A stretch of DNA of 64,000 nt from Sphingomonas sp. (GTDB lineage: Bacteria; Pseudomonadota; Alphaproteobacteria; Sphingomonadales; Sphingomonadaceae). Under the pieces are notes generated by a model. It did no database searches. It was not told the DNA's origin and saw only the letters and a list, made by a program, of their open reading frames with translations. Shown piece by piece: positions 63,367 through 64,000 of this stretch. The DNA is taken from contig NZ_JAHBZJ010000003.1 in NCBI RefSeq assembly GCF_019635455.1, positions 124,001 to 188,000 of the forward strand, read 5' to 3'. Made by a program: the position numbers and the translations under genes. Positions within the stretch are counted from its first letter, which is position 1. Each line of letters begins with the position of its first letter.

Positions 63367-64000
63367 ATGACGACACTCGCCGGTACCAAGATTCGCCGCT
63401 TCCGCGAAGACCGCTCGCTTTCCCGTGCCGCCTTCGGCGCGTGGTTCGACACCCCCGGTTCCACGGTCCAGGGGTGGGAGGAGGACGGCAAGCGCGCGTC
63501 TCCCGCCGTGTTGAACCAGATCGCCGCAAACGGAATCGCGCATCATCAGGACTGGTACGTCCATGTCCGCAACCTGGAGCAGGCGATGGACTGGACCCCC
63601 GACAGCTGGACGAAGGCCGAGGCCCGACAGCTCCCGGATTACCCCGATCAGGCCGGACTGAAATCCGCAACGGATCAACTGGCCAGCTTCCCGCCGCTGG
63701 TTTTCGCCGGCGAAGCACGCGCGCTGACCCAGGAACTGGCCCGCGTGTCGCGCGGCGAAGCGTTTCTGCTTCAGGGCGGCGATTGCGCGGAGAGCTTCGC
63801 CGAATTCCACCCCAACAATATCCGCGACACGTTCCGGGTGATCCTCCAGATGGCGGTGGTCCTCACCTTCGCGTCGAAGCTGCCGACGGTGAAGCTCGGC
63901 CGGATGGCGGGCCAATTCGCGAAGCCACGTTCGGCGCCGACCGAAACCATCGATGGCGTCGAACTGCCCAGCTATCGCGGCGACATCATCAACGACATCG
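63367..64000 (+). CDS. Xre-type HTH fused to class II DAHP synthase, 3' truncated
   Basis: Open from ATG 63367 to the window end (211 codons). Residues 7-58 look like an Xre/HTH domain: [20 protein letters not shown], then [14 protein letters not shown]. After residue 73 the normal N-terminus of class II (plant-type) DAHP synthase begins: MDWTPDSW...[25 protein letters not shown] and [16 protein letters not shown]. An internal ATG at 63586 has its own GGAG (63576-63579), so a stand-alone enzyme may also be made. The enzyme opens the shikimate pathway. Two dyads precede the gene, suggesting autoregulation. Confidence 0.88.
   Translation, partial: MTTLAGTKIRRFREDRSLSRAAFGAWFDTPGSTVQGWEEDGKRASPAVLNQIAANGIAHHQDWYVHVRNLEQAMDWTPDSWTKAEARQLPDYPDQAGLKSATDQLASFPPLVFAGEARALTQELARVSRGEAFLLQGGDCAESFAEFHPNNIRDTFRVILQMAVVLTFASKLPTVKLGRMAGQFAKPRSAPTETIDGVELPSYRGDIINDI

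Overview
The window looks like a chromosomal segment of a free-living alphaproteobacterium, most likely of the Sphingomonadales. The evidence is high G+C, the dusB-ntrB-ntrC-ntrY-ntrX-hfq cluster, an Hfq with two Sm domains in one chain, AddAB rather than RecBCD, DUF2794, a fused IspDF, a cobalamin riboswitch ahead of a TonB-dependent receptor, and one good TTAA-N7-TTAAC CtrA-type site. I see no prophage, transposase, integrase, CRISPR array or rRNA. Nearly all of it is densely packed core genome, with many 1-4 nt gene overlaps.

Layout. 1-8.7 kb (+): addB (5' truncated), addA, trxA, hflX, a periplasmic cyclophilin, and a small WYL-like protein with a palindrome over its promoter. 8.7-18.1 kb (-): a tightly coupled ten-gene run, in transcription order mltB, rlpA-like, dacC-like, tmk, holB, metG, tatD, a PhnP-like hydrolase, a retropepsin-like protease and mazG. 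It combines peptidoglycan remodelling with replication, nucleotide and tRNA charging functions. 18.2-20.6 kb: tRNA-Ser(UGA), a Nudix hydrolase, serB, and miaA, which starts head-to-head with serB on overlapping start codons. 20.6-28.6 kb (+): amino-acid biosynthesis (ilvB, ilvH, a palindromic repeat, ilvC, yceI, a Leu-rich leader peptide with attenuator, leuA, argJ). It is interrupted by a minus-strand membrane protein gene of different composition, which lies between ilvC and a decayed copy of the ilvC 3' end.

28.6-36.8 kb (-): dusB-ntrB-(small membrane protein)-ntrC-ntrY-ntrX-hfq, the nitrogen two-component systems and the RNA chaperone. 37-43.8 kb: ispDF, a secreted unknown, cinA, a RatA/COQ10 protein, lipA, a beta carbonic anhydrase, a 70-aa protein, PPK2, acylphosphatase, DUF2794 and cysE. 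44-49.4 kb: a TauE/SafE permease, the peroxide-defence set ahpC-terminator-ahpF-oxyR, then moaE, moaD and pgsA. 49.5-54.8 kb: an LplT-like MFS transporter, a 55-aa membrane protein with a CtrA-type site upstream, a MaoC hydratase/CoA-lyase pair, and the cobalamin riboswitch with its BtuB-like receptor. 55-64 kb: an M3 peptidase, a DUF3667-like membrane protein, a DoxX-like protein, tpiA, ppiD, trpE, a secreted unknown, and the start of a class II DAHP synthase gene (cut by the window end). This last reading frame begins with an Xre-type helix-turn-helix and has two matching inverted repeats over its promoter.

The strongest leads are the helix-turn-helix/DAHP synthase fusion with paired operators, the tandem-Sm Hfq, the partial ilvC duplication next to a foreign-looking gene, the CtrA-box small protein, and several RNA-level control candidates (leu leader, cobalamin riboswitch, alternative hairpins before acyP, terminator between ahpC and ahpF).
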